Assembly (NCBI GenBank): GCA_002951815.1
Contig: CP019454.1
Span: 310,001 to 374,000, forward strand
Source: Sulfobacillus thermotolerans
Lineage (GTDB): Bacteria > Bacillota > Sulfobacillia > Sulfobacillales > Sulfobacillaceae
Direction: 5' to 3'
Length of the DNA: 64,000 bases
The notes under the pieces are model-generated. The model made no database searches and was not told where the DNA came from. It saw only the letters and a program-made list of their open reading frames with translations. Within the stretch, counting starts at the first letter, position 1. The number at the start of each line of letters is the position of its first letter. The translations under genes and the position numbers were made by a program. Positions 44,011 to 53,787 of this stretch are shown in pieces.

Positions 44011-45453
44011 ATGGATACCACAAAATTCGATGTTGTCACCATTGGCGCGGGACCAGGAGCCACTCCTGCCGCCCTTTACTTGGCACGTCACAGCAAGCGG
44101 GTCGCGGTGATAGAGCAAGGACACGCGTTGGGGGGCACGTGTCTATTGGAAGGATGTATCCCTTCGAAAATTTATTTAGAAACCGCCAAACGCATAAGAG
44201 ATATACAGGAGGCGGCACGTTTTGGACTGGCTAACGCTCAATTTCAGGAACTGGCCCTGTCTGTTTTGACGGAACGGAAGCAGAAAATTTTGCGGCAACG
44301 GTCTTTAGAAATGCAACAACGTTTGACTCAGTTAGGGGTCACCGTCGTCTATGGCCGTGCTGATTTTTTAGATGCACATCACGTCGTCGTGCAAACTGGC
44401 GATGCCCGGAAAATCCTATCGGCAGACTATATTATCGCGAGCCCCGGCTCGCGGCCTAAGCCTCTACGGGTTCCTGAAGCGGATGATGCATCGTTGTGGA
44501 CTAACGCCCAAGCGTTAAAGCTAGACACCATCCCATCATCCTTATGCATCGTCGGGGGAGGATATATCGGGGCAGAATTGGCCACGTTGTATCAGGCACT
44601 GGGTACCCGCGTGCATGTGTTGGAGGCAGCATCTCGCATATTGGCCTCGGAAGATCCCGCCATTGGGGCGTATTTGACGAAAAACTGGTCGAGTGCCATC
44701 AATCCCATCGAGGTCGAAACCGATGTCCGGGTTACGCGTATTGAGACGCGTCCTGATGGTCGATGGACAGTCGGATATAATCATCCATTAAGAGGCTTTC
44801 GTCGGAAAACGGTGGACCGCGTATTGGTTGCCATTGGGCGAGAACCGAATACGGGGCAGATGGCATGGGACAAGGTGGGGATTACGCTTGGGCCGCGGGG
44901 GGAAGTGCCGGTGAATCGTTATTTTCAAACGACAGTGCCTCATATTTACGCGCCGGGCGACGTGAATGGACAAATCATGCTAGCCCATGCGGCAGCGCGG
45001 CAATCCTCTATTGTGGCCCAGCATATTTTGAAAAAGCCAACCGCGGCTGCTCATGACATTGTGCCCCATGTCATCATGTCTTCACCAGAAATTGCGGCGG
45101 TCGGTGCTGATACACGGTCATTGGTGATGCACCCCACCTGGCGGGTCACGCAGTGGCAATACCAGCACAGCGTTCGTCCCTTGGTGGCCGGAGATGAGAG
45201 GGGCTTTGCCCAATTGATTTGGGACCGGGCAACGCATAAGATTATGGGATGTCAGATTATTGGTTTAGGGGCTTCAGAGCTGATTAGCGAGATGACGCAG
45301 GTCATGACCCACCAAGGAACGCTCGAATCTTTCGTCGAGGCGGTTCATCCTCATCCGACGCTGCATGAGGTGGTCACGGACCTAGCGATGAAGGCGCTGA
45401 TAGAGGCCCAGAGCGAAACAGCGCAAGAGGGCGGGGCAATCAGGACAGACTAA
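44011..45453 (+). CDS. Dihydrolipoamide-dehydrogenase-like flavoprotein
   Basis: 480 aa, a class I pyridine-nucleotide disulfide oxidoreductase. FAD site IGAGPGATPAALYLA, redox disulfide GGTCLLEGCIPSK (about residues 43-54), NAD site IVGGGYIGAELATLYQALG, second FAD site YAPGDVNG, and the C-terminal catalytic HPHPTLHEVV. It resembles lipoamide dehydrogenase or mercuric-reductase-type enzymes; no C-terminal Cys pair or HMA domain is present, which argues against mercury reduction. No 2-oxoacid dehydrogenase genes are adjacent, so a sulfur or thiol role is possible. AAGGGGGAG precedes the ATG. Confidence 0.85.
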   Translation: MDTTKFDVVTIGAGPGATPAALYLARHSKRVAVIEQGHALGGTCLLEGCIPSKIYLETAKRIRDIQEAARFGLANAQFQELALSVLTERKQKILRQRSLEMQQRLTQLGVTVVYGRADFLDAHHVVVQTGDARKILSADYIIASPGSRPKPLRVPEADDASLWTNAQALKLDTIPSSLCIVGGGYIGAELATLYQALGTRVHVLEAASRILASEDPAIGAYLTKNWSSAINPIEVETDVRVTRIETRPDGRWTVGYNHPLRGFRRKTVDRVLVAIGREPNTGQMAWDKVGITLGPRGEVPVNRYFQTTVPHIYAPGDVNGQIMLAHAAARQSSIVAQHILKKPTAAAHDIVPHVIMSSPEIAAVGADTRSLVMHPTWRVTQWQYQHSVRPLVAGDERGFAQLIWDRATHKIMGCQIIGLGASELISEMTQVMTHQGTLESFVEAVHPHPTLHEVVTDLAMKALIEAQSETAQEGGAIRTD

Positions 45454-45532
45454 ACCCGTTCGCGCAAAGTTGCGGGTGTGTAAATTGAGTGGGGAGGAAA
45501 GGCAGCGTTGAACCTTGATGCTGCTGAGGCGC

Positions 45533-46741
45533 ATGAAGTCTAAAAGCATTGGTCCAGCAGGGCTGTTGACAATTGCGTCGCTGGATCAATTGGCGATTAC
45601 GATGTCGCAACAAGGCTTATCCATACTTAGTGTCGCGTTTAAAGAATATGCTCGCCTGGGCGTCACGCAAATGGGTATTTTGTTTTCCACTGTGGCGTTA
45701 GGAGCCGTTATTGGCATGATTCCCGCTGGCATCGCCCTGGACCGCTTCGGATCACGCCGCGTGGCATGGATGGCAGGGAGTGCCATCCTCGTCGTGATGG
45801 GGCTTTTGGCCATGTTGTTACCACGTAATTTTTGGGCTTTGGAAGCGCTATTAAGTCTGGTCGGATTTTTTCTTCCGGCGTTGTCCTTGACGGGAACGAC
45901 CGCTATTACACATGTCTTTGATGGATCGTCGCGGGAGGGCGTGGCCATTGGAATCCGCCAGGCCGCAACTCCCTTAGGGGGGATTTTAGCTGCCAGTTTA
46001 TTTCCATTTCTCGTAAAAACTTGGTCGCTGGCCACGGTGCTTTGGGTCATTGCTGTAAATGCCGGCGGGTGGACGCTGGCATTTGCCTGGGCGCTTGCGC
46101 CCACGAATCACTCGCCGCGAGCGGCCATGCCTGCGACGCAAGGGCTCAAAAGTCTGGTAGAGGTATTGCGGCCCTTGAAATATCCGTTGTTGATCAGTTT
46201 GCTATTGTCGCCGGGTCAATATGCCCTACTGACGTATGCACTGTTAGATTTGCACGACCGTTGGCATGTGCACATGGGTATTGCGGGGCCTATTATAGCG
46301 CTGGCGTTGTTGGGAGGATTTCTGGCCCGGATTTATATGGGTAAGATGATGGACAAAGGGGCACATAGTATTCCGTGGCTGATTGCGTTAACCAGCAGTG
46401 TGGGCGTTTTGTCATTGGTGTTATGGGCTATCATTCCGCACGGCATACCACTCGTGGTGATTATTCTTATCTTTTTTGCACTCGGCGCGGGCCTTGATGG
46501 CTGGAACGCTTTGTTGACGGCGTGGGTAGCCCAAAAAAGCTCAGCATCGCAACGCGGCATTGCGTTGGGGTTGACAGGCATGGCCGGGTTTATAGGCATT
46601 GTACTCTTCTTGCCGATTTTTGGCCTGATTATCCGTTGGTCTGACTCCTATCGTCCTGCATGGGGGCTTTTGGCGTTGATTTATCTCGTGGGCATAGGAC
46701 TGCTAGCCTATGCAAAACGCGTCTCGCACAAGACGATCTGA
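45533..46741 (+). CDS. MFS transporter
   Basis: About 402 aa with twelve predicted membrane segments. The loop 2-3 signature is GIALDRFGSRRVAWMAG (MFS motif A-like), and the second half begins after a polar loop near residue 205 (NHSPRAAMPATQGLKS). Substrate unknown. ATG 45533 follows GAGG; ATG 45518 and TTG 45515 are possible longer starts. It is followed by the chromate transporter pair after 50 nt, interrupted by a small dyad (ATCCTAC/GTAGGAT, 46743-46759). Confidence 0.85.
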   Translation: MKSKSIGPAGLLTIASLDQLAITMSQQGLSILSVAFKEYARLGVTQMGILFSTVALGAVIGMIPAGIALDRFGSRRVAWMAGSAILVVMGLLAMLLPRNFWALEALLSLVGFFLPALSLTGTTAITHVFDGSSREGVAIGIRQAATPLGGILAASLFPFLVKTWSLATVLWVIAVNAGGWTLAFAWALAPTNHSPRAAMPATQGLKSLVEVLRPLKYPLLISLLLSPGQYALLTYALLDLHDRWHVHMGIAGPIIALALLGGFLARIYMGKMMDKGAHSIPWLIALTSSVGVLSLVLWAIIPHGIPLVVIILIFFALGAGLDGWNALLTAWVAQKSSASQRGIALGLTGMAGFIGIVLFLPIFGLIIRWSDSYRPAWGLLALIYLVGIGLLAYAKRVSHKTI

Positions 46742-46791
46742 TATCCTACTTAGTAGGATGAATGCTAAGTGGGCTCGTGAGGAAGGAGGTT

Positions 46792-47322
46792 GTGAAGGAT
46801 ATCGGACATGTCGTAGCGCTGGTGCTGAATTTTTTGTGGGTGGGATTGTTGGGATTTGGCGGGGGCTTTGGCATGATTCCTTTGATGAAAAGTGCCACCT
46901 TGTCCCACCACTGGTTGAGTGTTGCCACTTTTGACAAGGCTATTGCGATGGGGCAGATTACCCCAGGCCCGGTAGCCATTAGTGCCACCTTTATCGGGGA
47001 GCGGGTGGCAGGTCCCCTCGGAGCGCTCGTGGCGACGATTGCCGTTTTTACCCCGTCTTTAGTCGTCATTGTTGTGCTCAGTCATTGGTTTACCCGTTTG
47101 AAAAAAGTGCTCGCGGTGCAAAATGTTTTGTTTGCTACATTAGCGGCTGTCACGGGGTTAATTGCAGGGGTGGCGATGACCTTGGGAGAATCCTTGATTC
47201 ATGCCTGGACTGGGGCGGTATTGGCCTTAGTGGTGGCGATAGTGGCTCTGCGCTGGAAAGTGCCGTATTGGTCGATTATTCTTGGTGCGGGAGTGGTGGG
47301 CGCGATATGGTTTCGTCCTTAA
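46792..47322 (+). CDS. Chromate transporter, first half (short CHR)
   Basis: About 176 aa. It has the CHR signature GLLGFGGGFGMIPLM and ITPGPVAISATFIGERVAG. This is one half of a split ChrA-type protein; the other half follows. The pair is thought to export chromate or a related oxyanion, though function is uncertain in this branch. GTG 46792 is preferred but overlaps AAGGAGG closely; ATG 46762 is an alternative. Confidence 0.85.
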   Translation: MKDIGHVVALVLNFLWVGLLGFGGGFGMIPLMKSATLSHHWLSVATFDKAIAMGQITPGPVAISATFIGERVAGPLGALVATIAVFTPSLVVIVVLSHWFTRLKKVLAVQNVLFATLAAVTGLIAGVAMTLGESLIHAWTGAVLALVVAIVALRWKVPYWSIILGAGVVGAIWFRP

Positions 47323-47347
47323 CTTGGAGTCATGAAGGGAGCGAATC

Positions 47348-47950
47348 GTGGTGAATGCGCCTGTCCGGAGGCCCCGCCCCACCTTGCTCGCTTTAATGCG
47401 GGTCTACACAAAAATCGGCATTTTAGGCTTTGGTGGGGGGTATGCCGTGCTGTCGTTTATCCGTAGCGAAGTGGTGGATGGTCACGCATGGATCGATGCC
47501 GAGCAATTTGACAATGTTGTCGAAATGAGTGCTTTTGCACCAGGACCTACCACGTCTAATGTTTTGGCCGCCATTGCCTACCGCCTGCAAGGGTGGAAAG
47601 GCTTGGTGATGGGCACCATTGCCGCCTTGTGGCCGTCTTTTCTGTTAATTATGTTGTTGGCCGTCACGACGCGTATCTTGCATAATCCCTGGTTAACGGG
47701 TGCGTTGCATGGTATTGAGGTGGCTGTCGTGGGCCTGTTAATTGACGTGGTTTGGACATTATGGAAAGATGTTCCGAAAGCCGTCGTCACCGCAATATTA
47801 GCGCTTTTGTCATTGGCCCTGACTGTTTTGGGACTCAACCCCGTTATCACGATTGGAATAGCTGCAGCCATTGGGCTACTCGATTTTTTGATAAGGCGCC
47901 AACCGCTTTCTCGGGGCAGCAAACCTACGTCTGAGATTCACCACGAATAA
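47348..47950 (+). CDS. Chromate transporter, second half (short CHR)
   Basis: 200 aa, homologous to the first half: YTKIGILGFGGGYAVLSFI, FAPGPTTSNVLAAIAYRLQGW and VAVVGLLIDVVWTLWKD. GTG start with GAAGGGAG upstream, 25 nt after the first-half gene, so the two are made together and probably form a heterodimer with antiparallel halves. It converges on moeA with 158 nt between; that gap holds a weak hairpin (CCTGT/ACAGG, 48038-48058) and no gene. Confidence 0.87.
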   Translation: MVNAPVRRPRPTLLALMRVYTKIGILGFGGGYAVLSFIRSEVVDGHAWIDAEQFDNVVEMSAFAPGPTTSNVLAAIAYRLQGWKGLVMGTIAALWPSFLLIMLLAVTTRILHNPWLTGALHGIEVAVVGLLIDVVWTLWKDVPKAVVTAILALLSLALTVLGLNPVITIGIAAAIGLLDFLIRRQPLSRGSKPTSEIHHE

Positions 47951-48108
47951 ATTTAGAGCTGAAATGTCTAAGACCAGGTCGAGATATTGTCAAACGGCTA
48001 CGCGCCCGCACCAAGCCGGGGGATGGGCTGAGTTCCGCCTGTTTGTCAAACCGACAGGATCATGGCTCAGTTTTGCGCCGCTTTCGCTTCCCGCGCCCGT
48101 CTCCGATT

Positions 48109-49329
48109 TTAAAATCCTGAGCGTAAGAGCATGACTGTCATGATCTCACCGGCTTTGTAGGGCCCGGTATCAGGGGGGACGATCATGAGGGCGTCAGCCC
48201 CAATCCATGAGGATTGCACCGCGGAATCTTGTTGCGCATAGGGGTGGACCCACAACTGGCCGTGTTCTGTCACCAAGCGACTGCGCACATAATGCCAGCG
48301 GTCTTGAATCTCTGTGAATGGTTCAAAGAGGGGCAATGCCAATGTAAGACGGCGCCAGTTGGCGTCTGCTAACCAGGTGCGAATCATGGGGCGCACAAAC
48401 AATTCAAAGGTCACAAGGGCTGAGACGGGATTACCGGGCAGGCCAAAGAACGGGCGGCCGTGGAGCATGCCAAAGGCTAAGGGTTTACCGGGTTTCATAT
48501 TGACGCGCCATAATTCGAGCTGACCTTCTTCTTCCAGTACTTGTTTGACCCAGTCAAAATCGCCGACGGATACGCCGCCCGAACTTAAAATGATATCTGC
48601 CGTTTGGGCTTCAGCCAAGCGGGAAGCAATCGCTTCTTTGGTATCACGCGCGGGAGGCAAAAGCCAAGGTTTCCCACCCGCCGCAGTTATAGCCGCGGCG
48701 AGCGCGTAGCTATTGGAATTGCGAATTTGACCGGGTCCCAGAGGCTGACCTGGCGGGACCAACTCATCGCCTGTTGACACGATAGCTACGTGGGGCTTGG
48801 GCATGACGGGAACGTGGTCCATCCCTAATGACGCGAGGATACCGATTAAGGGCGGACTCAAGACGGTGCCAGGCTCTAAAATCTTTTGGCCGGCGCGCAT
48901 GTCTTGCCCGGCTTGGCGGACATTTTGCCCGGGAGATACGGGGGCCCATGCCGACATGCGGCCTGGGGCAGGCGTTGTTGTCCATTCCACTTGAATCACG
49001 GCGTCAGCCCCTGGGGGTAAGGGGGCTCCTGTCATGATCTTATAGGCTTCACCAGATTGGAGCGGCCGGGAAAGGGGGTGCCCTGCGGCAATGACGCCAC
49101 GTACCTCCAAAGAGACGGGATTTTCCCGCGAAGCCTTGGCCAGGTCGGCCGCGTGCACAGCATATCCGTCCATTGAGCTGTTGGTAAACCCGGGAATATC
49201 CTCGTGACAGGCTATGGGGGCGGCCACGATGCGCCCCAATGCGTCCATTAAGGAGATGAGTTCGGGAGTCTTACGCGGGGGAACATGAGCCAAGATGCGA
49301 GATTGCGCCTCTTCCACAGACATCAGCAT
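48109..49329 (-). CDS. moeA: Molybdopterin molybdotransferase
   Basis: 406 aa, four-domain MoeA. Motifs: EDIPGFTNSSMDGYAV (about residue 43), GDELVPPGQPLGPGQIRNSN, LSSGGVSVGDFD and FFGLPGNPVSALVTFE. It inserts molybdate into adenylated molybdopterin. No other moco genes are in the window. AGGAATT precedes ATG 49329. It is divergent from coaX. Confidence 0.94.
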   Translation of the reverse strand: MLMSVEEAQSRILAHVPPRKTPELISLMDALGRIVAAPIACHEDIPGFTNSSMDGYAVHAADLAKASRENPVSLEVRGVIAAGHPLSRPLQSGEAYKIMTGAPLPPGADAVIQVEWTTTPAPGRMSAWAPVSPGQNVRQAGQDMRAGQKILEPGTVLSPPLIGILASLGMDHVPVMPKPHVAIVSTGDELVPPGQPLGPGQIRNSNSYALAAAITAAGGKPWLLPPARDTKEAIASRLAEAQTADIILSSGGVSVGDFDWVKQVLEEEGQLELWRVNMKPGKPLAFGMLHGRPFFGLPGNPVSALVTFELFVRPMIRTWLADANWRRLTLALPLFEPFTEIQDRWHYVRSRLVTEHGQLWVHPYAQQDSAVQSSWIGADALMIVPPDTGPYKAGEIMTVMLLRSGF

Positions 49330-49477
49330 GCCAATTCCTGCCTTTCATCACGACCGTTCGCATTCAGATGGTTTTTATTTTAGCAAATAGCGGCAAGCTT
49401 GGGGCAAGACTTGCTCAAGAGTCTTGACCATGGGATGATGAAAAGCATCGGAGCGAATAAAGAAAGGGGAGACATCG

Positions 49478-50269
49478 GTGGATTCCCCGCTGCGGTTTGT
49501 CGACTATTTATTGGCAATTGATATTGGGAATACCCATATTAAAGTGGGGCTGTTTCATGATGGCGTATGGCAAGAAGAATGGCGGCTATCGACGGATGTT
49601 AGACGAACGGCCGATGAATACCGCGTGCCTTTGCGCGGGTTTTTGCGAGAAGTGCTTGTGGAGCAAGTGGATCAGGTTGTGATGGCGTCGGTGGTGCCGC
49701 TTCTTGCACCTGTTTTTCACCGCGTTGCCAGCGCTTTATCCGATGCTCCGCCACTGGAAATTACGCCGCCCGGCTATGGGTTGAAAGTGCAATACCAGCC
49801 ACCGGATTCTTTGGGGGCGGACCGCTTTGTCACTGCTTTAGGGGCATGGCGAAAATATGGCACGAATTTAGTGGTTGTCGATGTGGGGACCACGGCCACA
49901 GTTGATGCGGTCTCGCGTGACGGGGTATTTTTAGGCGGCATGATTGCGCCTGGTCCCCATTTTCTCTCACAGGCATTGGCCCAAGGAACGGCACGCCTGC
50001 CACTGATTCCCCCGGCCATTCCTGACAAGCTACTTGGACAAAATACCCAAGAAGCGATTGCTGTGGGAGTTGGGCATGGTTTTATTGGGATGGTGAGCGA
50101 ACTCATCGCCAGGACCTGGCAGGTGCTAGGGGATGAGGCCCCCATCATTTTAACGGGAGGGTGGGCTCAGCGCATTCAGCCGCATTTGCGGTTTCCTGTG
50201 CACCTAGAACCGACTTTGACGCTTGATGGACTGCGCTATGCAGCAGAATATCATTTCGGCAGAGGATAA
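49478..50269 (+). CDS. coaX: Type III pantothenate kinase
   Basis: 263 aa. The ATP-phosphate loop LLAIDIGNTHIKVGLF is at the N-terminus, then SLGADRFV, VVVDVGTTATVDAV and GGMIAPG, which define CoaX. It makes phosphopantothenate, the first step to coenzyme A. The GTG start follows AAGGGGAG. In many Firmicutes it sits near ftsH and dus; here it heads a different group. Confidence 0.95.
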   Translation: MDSPLRFVDYLLAIDIGNTHIKVGLFHDGVWQEEWRLSTDVRRTADEYRVPLRGFLREVLVEQVDQVVMASVVPLLAPVFHRVASALSDAPPLEITPPGYGLKVQYQPPDSLGADRFVTALGAWRKYGTNLVVVDVGTTATVDAVSRDGVFLGGMIAPGPHFLSQALAQGTARLPLIPPAIPDKLLGQNTQEAIAVGVGHGFIGMVSELIARTWQVLGDEAPIILTGGWAQRIQPHLRFPVHLEPTLTLDGLRYAAEYHFGRG

Positions 50270-50326
50270 CCGGGGCACAATTAGGGAACGTGGGCATAGG
50301 ATAGTTCCGGATGGAGGGAGATGCCC

Positions 50327-51592
50327 ATGCCCACAGCAGGGTTAAAAGACAGAGCCGTGGTACGTGAGGGGTTTTTAAGGCTGGTATCGTCTCGTAATGC
50401 GGTGGCTGGCATTTGGCACGGCTTGCTACCCTTAGAACAGGTGGCGTGGCCCCAATGGTCGCGGGAGGCCTTTGAGCGGGAGCGCCAAGAGTGGCTGATG
50501 CTCTCGGAATCAACGGTAGGTCACCAAGACCGTGACGTGCATCACTGGGGGCGGTACGCGCGAATGGCAGCTAGTCGCTTGCAAGCGGGAGGATGGCAGT
50601 CGCCCCAAGCCCCATTGCGCCATGCCAGGACGCAGCTGCTGGCTGTCATGCTTTTAGATCCCAAGAATCAAGAAGGCGTCTTGGAACGGACTGTCAAAGA
50701 ATTGGCGTCATGGCTTGATCGATTGCCTACTGAACGGGGAGTCGACCCTCTGGAAAGAGCGCAACTGGTCAGTCAGGCTGACGCCTTGGGGATGGTTGTC
50801 GCCAAGGCTGTGGAAACATGCCAAGACAGCCAACTGACGGTGTCGCCGATTCGTGAGGCGGTTGGGCGATATATGGACCGGGTGCCGATACAAGACTTCG
50901 GAGCCGATCCGATTCCCTGGCGCGCAACGGCCCATGTCAATACCTGGAAGTGGCATCAAAGACGGGAGCAGTTTGTCATGCCTGCTTTAGCTCCTATACC
51001 CAAGGTGTCCGTAGACCAATGGATTAGGGATTTAGATAGTTGTTGCCGAGGCGATGGGAAAGAGGCGCCATGGCATGTCGAGCGGGTAGCGCATTTAGGA
51101 ACCCAAAGCTGGGTGAGACTTTTTCCCAAGCCTACCGTGTATGGCGGTGCGCAGAGTTATGGTCCATTGCTTCTCAGCCGTCTTCTATGCTGGTGGGCAG
51201 ATAGGGCTTCGGCGGACCCATTGACGTGGCTCTTAAGTGATCCGCCAGCTCTTGAAGCCGGTCTCTACGGGTTGGCAGGTATCGTGGGATCTGACACAAC
51301 ATTGCCTGTCGTGTCTTTAGCAGCCCAACATTACCGCGTCCTGTGCGACGTCTTAGCGGTGGCCGACGCGTGGTTATGGTTGGAAGGAGCCGATCCGGAT
51401 CAAGTGGCTACGTGGCTTGGACAATGGTTTAAACCGGCCGACGCGTGGCGCTGGGCGCTTAGTTTGACTAGCGATGTGAGCCGCAAGGTCGCCGCTGCTG
51501 AGCTGGATGAGGAACATGGCGGGCAGGTGGCCTCTTCGGGATGGGAGTGGGACGGATGGGACGACGGGCCGATAAGGTGGGTCGCGCCTTAA
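50327..51592 (+). CDS. Unknown 421-aa helical protein
   Basis: 421 aa, no recognised family and no membrane segment. Trp is unusually frequent (for example WHGLLPLEQVAWPQW, WKWHQRREQF). Predicted mainly helical, with a C-terminal LLLSRLLCWWADRASADPLTWLLSDPP and an acidic Gly/Trp-rich end (SGWEWDGWDDGPIRW). ATG 50327 is 6 nt after GGAGGGAG; ATG 50321 overlaps it. It lies between coaX and moxR with about 50 nt on each side, so it is likely part of the MoxR unit. Confidence 0.7.
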   Translation: MPTAGLKDRAVVREGFLRLVSSRNAVAGIWHGLLPLEQVAWPQWSREAFERERQEWLMLSESTVGHQDRDVHHWGRYARMAASRLQAGGWQSPQAPLRHARTQLLAVMLLDPKNQEGVLERTVKELASWLDRLPTERGVDPLERAQLVSQADALGMVVAKAVETCQDSQLTVSPIREAVGRYMDRVPIQDFGADPIPWRATAHVNTWKWHQRREQFVMPALAPIPKVSVDQWIRDLDSCCRGDGKEAPWHVERVAHLGTQSWVRLFPKPTVYGGAQSYGPLLLSRLLCWWADRASADPLTWLLSDPPALEAGLYGLAGIVGSDTTLPVVSLAAQHYRVLCDVLAVADAWLWLEGADPDQVATWLGQWFKPADAWRWALSLTSDVSRKVAAAELDEEHGGQVASSGWEWDGWDDGPIRWVAP

Positions 51593-51637
51593 ACAAAAGC
51601 ATAGAGGCCTGGTTGGCGAAATAAAGGAGGGGGGCGG

Positions 51638-52576
51638 ATGTCGCCTCAACAATTATTGGACAAGCTTACAGGTTATGTTGTCGGAAAACGCCAGCCTGCG
51701 CTCTGGACCGTCTCTGCTTTGGTCGCTGGCGGCCATATTCTGATTGAGGATGTGCCTGGCGTCGCCAAGACCCGATTGGCACGCACGCTGGCACGCCTGT
51801 TAGATTTATCCTATGCACGGATTCAAGCGACACCTGATGTATTGCCCTCAGACATTACGGGCGCTATGATTTATGATCCCAGTAACCAGACGATGACGTT
51901 TCGTCAGGGACCCATTTTTCACCAAGTCGTCTTGGTAGATGAAATCAACCGAGCTACGCCGCGGGCTCAATCGGCCTTGCTCGAAGCGATGGAAGATAGG
52001 GAAGTTAGCGCGGATTCGGAAACCTACTCTTTGCCGCAGCCCTTTTTCGTTATGGCCACAGCGAACCCCGTCGAGATGGCAGGGACCTTTCCCCTGCCTG
52101 AAGCCCAAAAAGATCGGTTCTGGCTGTCGTTTGGATTGGGCTATCCGACGGCGGATGAAGAATTTGAGATTCTCACCCGATTTTCCAGAAACGATACGAG
52201 CGATGTGCCAAGCCCTTTGGCTTCCGCTGCCGACCTCTTGCGCTGGCAAGACGCGTCGCAGCAAGTGCATATATCGGATGACATCGTGCGCTACGTAGTG
52301 GATATTGTGCAGGCGACGCGTGAGCATCCCCGCATTTCTTTGGGGGCTTCGCCCCGGGCCGCTGTTCAATGGATACGAATTTTACGGGCGTACGCATGGG
52401 TGCAAGGAAGAAATTATGTGATCCCCGATGACGTGCAGGTATCGCTGCCGGTGGTATTAGGGCATCGCTTAATCGTGGCAGGAGGCATACGTGGAGGGAC
52501 TTGGGGCGAACGCCAACAGGCCGTGCGTGACGTGTTGAACGAGATTGTGGCTCAGATTGCGGTGCCAGTGGAATGA
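51638..52576 (+). CDS. MoxR-type AAA+ ATPase
   Basis: 312 aa. Walker A reads EDVPGVAKTRLARTLA, the MoxR variant with AKT; Walker B is VVLVDEINRATPRAQSALLEAMED; sensor 1 is VMATANP. The C-terminal lid carries LGASPRAAVQWIR. MoxR ATPases act as chaperones with DUF58 or VWA proteins. AAGGAGG is upstream. It overlaps the DUF58 gene by 4 nt. Confidence 0.93.
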   Translation: MSPQQLLDKLTGYVVGKRQPALWTVSALVAGGHILIEDVPGVAKTRLARTLARLLDLSYARIQATPDVLPSDITGAMIYDPSNQTMTFRQGPIFHQVVLVDEINRATPRAQSALLEAMEDREVSADSETYSLPQPFFVMATANPVEMAGTFPLPEAQKDRFWLSFGLGYPTADEEFEILTRFSRNDTSDVPSPLASAADLLRWQDASQQVHISDDIVRYVVDIVQATREHPRISLGASPRAAVQWIRILRAYAWVQGRNYVIPDDVQVSLPVVLGHRLIVAGGIRGGTWGERQQAVRDVLNEIVAQIAVPVE

Positions 52577-53787
52577 TGCGAGGGACTGAACAGCCGGTTT
52601 GGTTGTTGGAAGCCCTTGCGGCCTTGCTGGTGCTGGCCGGAATCATTGCGGGACGCGCGCTGTGGATAATCATAGGCTTCTTCGTGGCCGCTGTCATCCT
52701 CTTATCGCAGAAGTGGGCACGCCGTACCTACGCGGCTCTGATCATTGACAGCATACCGCAGCAAATCACCTTGGAAATTGGCCAAGAATGGCTCTACAGC
52801 GTGTCTATCAGCAATCCTTTAGCCATAGCTGCTGGATGGATTCGCGTGCGACAAGAAATTCCCCAGGGTTTGGTGCAGGATGACGGCAGCCATCACGTGG
52901 GCGCCGAATTTGTGTTAGGGGAATATCAAAAAGCGCGTGTGGTCTGGCCCCTAAAAGGCGTGGCGCGAGGTCGCTGGATATTGGGGGACACGACACTGGT
53001 GCAAAGCGATTTGTGGGGGTGGCGGGAAACGGTTCAAAAGCGCTTTCTCCCGACCGTGGTCACGGTGTGGCCACGGCGCTTTGACATCGATCTGCCATTG
53101 TGGCAGGCGGTGCGAGAGTTGGGAGAAACCAAGGGATGGCTCTGGGACGAACCAGATCCATCATACTACCGGGGGATTCGGCCTTACCGGTACGGGGAAC
53201 CCTTGCGTGATGTGCATCCGTTTGCTTCGGCACGAGCCGGCACCCTGATGGTGAAGGAGGTCGAGCGGGTTCGTGCTCTATCGGTCGATATCATTTGCCA
53301 TCCTTATACCGCCGACGTGCCTTGGCATGGGATTGACATGCAAGCGGTTGAAACGTGTTTGAGCCTGGCGGCCAGTGCCGTGCAGACCGCGTTCGATCAA
53401 GGCCTAGCGTGTGGATTGACCATATCCTGTGCGCTGCCAGGATTAGGTCATGGCGTCTCTTTAGAGCCTACCATGGCGATGGCCGCGCGCGCAGAATATT
53501 TCACGAATTTAGCATGGGCCGTTGCGACCCCTGCGGTATCTACCAATGTTCAGGGATTATTAGAGAACTTGTTGCGGCAAGAACGGCCTGCGGGTCTTTT
53601 GTTGGTGGTATCGCCCAAGTGGGACGAGGCCGTCGACCTGTTATTGCAACGATTGTCAAGCCAAGGACATGTGATCGGCTGGCTGAGTGCGGGGTCTAGT
53701 GTGCAGCTACCCACCGTGGTTGATGTGCACTGGGCGTGGACTGAAGGAGGCGTGGTGCATGAGACGCGTACTAGCAGCGGGCGTTGA
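52573..53787 (+). CDS. DUF58-domain membrane protein
   Basis: 404 aa. Two N-terminal membrane segments (about residues 10-45), an extracytoplasmic-like beta region, and the DUF58 signature PDPSYYRGIRPYRYGEPLRDVHPFASAR (about 195-222, YxxGDxxrxIxW-type). It pairs with MoxR; such modules often support envelope or polysaccharide assembly. ATG in an ATGA overlap with moxR. Confidence 0.87.
   Translation: MMRGTEQPVWLLEALAALLVLAGIIAGRALWIIIGFFVAAVILLSQKWARRTYAALIIDSIPQQITLEIGQEWLYSVSISNPLAIAAGWIRVRQEIPQGLVQDDGSHHVGAEFVLGEYQKARVVWPLKGVARGRWILGDTTLVQSDLWGWRETVQKRFLPTVVTVWPRRFDIDLPLWQAVRELGETKGWLWDEPDPSYYRGIRPYRYGEPLRDVHPFASARAGTLMVKEVERVRALSVDIICHPYTADVPWHGIDMQAVETCLSLAASAVQTAFDQGLACGLTISCALPGLGHGVSLEPTMAMAARAEYFTNLAWAVATPAVSTNVQGLLENLLRQERPAGLLLVVSPKWDEAVDLLLQRLSSQGHVIGWLSAGSSVQLPTVVDVHWAWTEGGVVHETRTSSGR

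Noticed and set aside
44011-45453. Mercuric reductase annotation
   Set aside because: No HMA domain and no C-terminal vicinal Cys pair; lipoamide-dehydrogenase-like is safer.
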